From: Bacteroidota bacterium
GTDB taxonomy: Bacteria; Bacteroidota; Bacteroidia; Bacteroidales; UBA10428
Length of the DNA: 35,563 nucleotides
Assembly: GCA_029268165.1 (NCBI GenBank)
Contig: JAJUGM010000001.1
Location: forward strand, 1 to 35,563
Reading direction: 5' to 3'
Positions within the stretch are counted from its first letter, which is position 1. Each line of letters starts with the position of its first letter. Both the position numbers and the translations under genes were made by a program. The notes under the pieces were generated by a model. The model made no database searches. It was not told the DNA's origin and saw only the letters and a program-made list of their open reading frames with translations. Shown here in pieces: positions 35,414 through 35,563 of the stretch.

Positions 35414-35563
35414 ATGAAAAGGCTGAATATTTTACTCATCTTTCTGCCCGGCTTTTTCAATTTATATGCTCAGCAATTGGCTTTTCCGGGCGCTGAGGGA
35501 TTCGGCAAATATACAACAGGCGGTCGTGGCGGCGTCGTTATTGAGGTTACCAATCTTAATGAC
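35414..35563 (+). CDS. PL1 pectate lyase, N-terminal part (runs off the window)
   Basis: An ATG at 35414 opens a frame that continues to the last base, 50 codons. MKRLNILLIFLPGFFNLYAQ is a signal peptide. The mature start QLAFPGAEGFGKYTTGGRGG, followed by VVIEVTNLND, is the characteristic N-terminal opening of the PL1 beta-helix of bacterial pectate (trisaccharide) lyases. No catalytic residues lie in the visible part. The 17-bp gap shows co-transcription with GH28. It would be the second PL1 in the locus, with a simpler N-terminus than the modular enzyme at 10834. Confidence 0.88.
   Translation, partial: MKRLNILLIFLPGFFNLYAQQLAFPGAEGFGKYTTGGRGGVVIEVTNLND

Noticed and set aside
1..35563. CRISPR arrays, tRNA/rRNA genes, transposase genes, prophage genes
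   Set aside because: I saw no regularly spaced repeats, RNA-gene sequences or recognisable transposase or phage proteins in the window.

Overview
The window is an AT-rich stretch from a member of the Bacteroidota. It is most of a pectin-directed polysaccharide utilization locus (PUL). The evidence for the phylum is a SusC/SusD pair, a hybrid two-component system (HTCS) in one protein, Bacteroidota-type -7 promoter elements (TAnnTTTG), and several lipobox signal peptides. Three proteins end in type IX secretion (T9SS) type A sorting domains. That argues against Bacteroides sensu stricto and for a T9SS-bearing, environmental-type Bacteroidales lineage (inference).

Layout. (1) 1-10447, plus strand: a tight run of the tail of an unseen gene, a five-bladed beta-propeller glycosidase, a lipoprotein GH2, a LacZ-type GH2 and a GH106 alpha-L-rhamnosidase. 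(2) 10448-10833: a 386-bp gap rich in hairpins. (3) 10834-12744, plus: a multidomain T9SS-exported PL1 pectate lyase. (4) 12803-17664, minus: GH78 rhamnosidase followed by GH127. (5) 17817-18689, minus: an AraC-family regulator, divergent from (6) 18887-20932, plus: a T9SS-exported SGNH esterase. (7) 20980-25413, minus: the HTCS sensor/regulator, divergent from (8) 25717-31918, plus: GH105, SusC and SusD, closed by a strong terminator. (9) 31919-32551: non-coding, holding an imperfect 222-bp palindromic element. (10) 32552-33604, minus: an unrecognised T9SS-sorted protein. (11) 33939 to the window end, plus: a GH28 pectinase and the first 50 codons of a second PL1 lyase.

How the genes work together (inference from families): PL1 and GH28 cut galacturonan backbone outside the cell. 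The SGNH enzyme probably removes ester groups. SusC/SusD import oligosaccharides. Periplasmic GH105 removes unsaturated uronates left by lyases, while GH78, GH106, GH127, the two GH2 enzymes and the propeller enzyme strip rhamnose, arabinofuranose-like and galactose/uronate side groups. The set fits rhamnogalacturonan; RG-I or an RG-II-like pectin cannot be decided here.

The most interesting observation is regulatory. A pair of half-sites (TAATCTGAMCACC and TAATTTRTCMCCCCC) spaced exactly 22 bp occurs upstream of GH105-susCD and, with the half-sites in swapped order, upstream of the unknown T9SS protein. In both places a -7-like element starts exactly 33 bp after the start of the promoter-proximal half-site. 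This looks like the HTCS operator and ties the unknown secreted protein to the pectin response.
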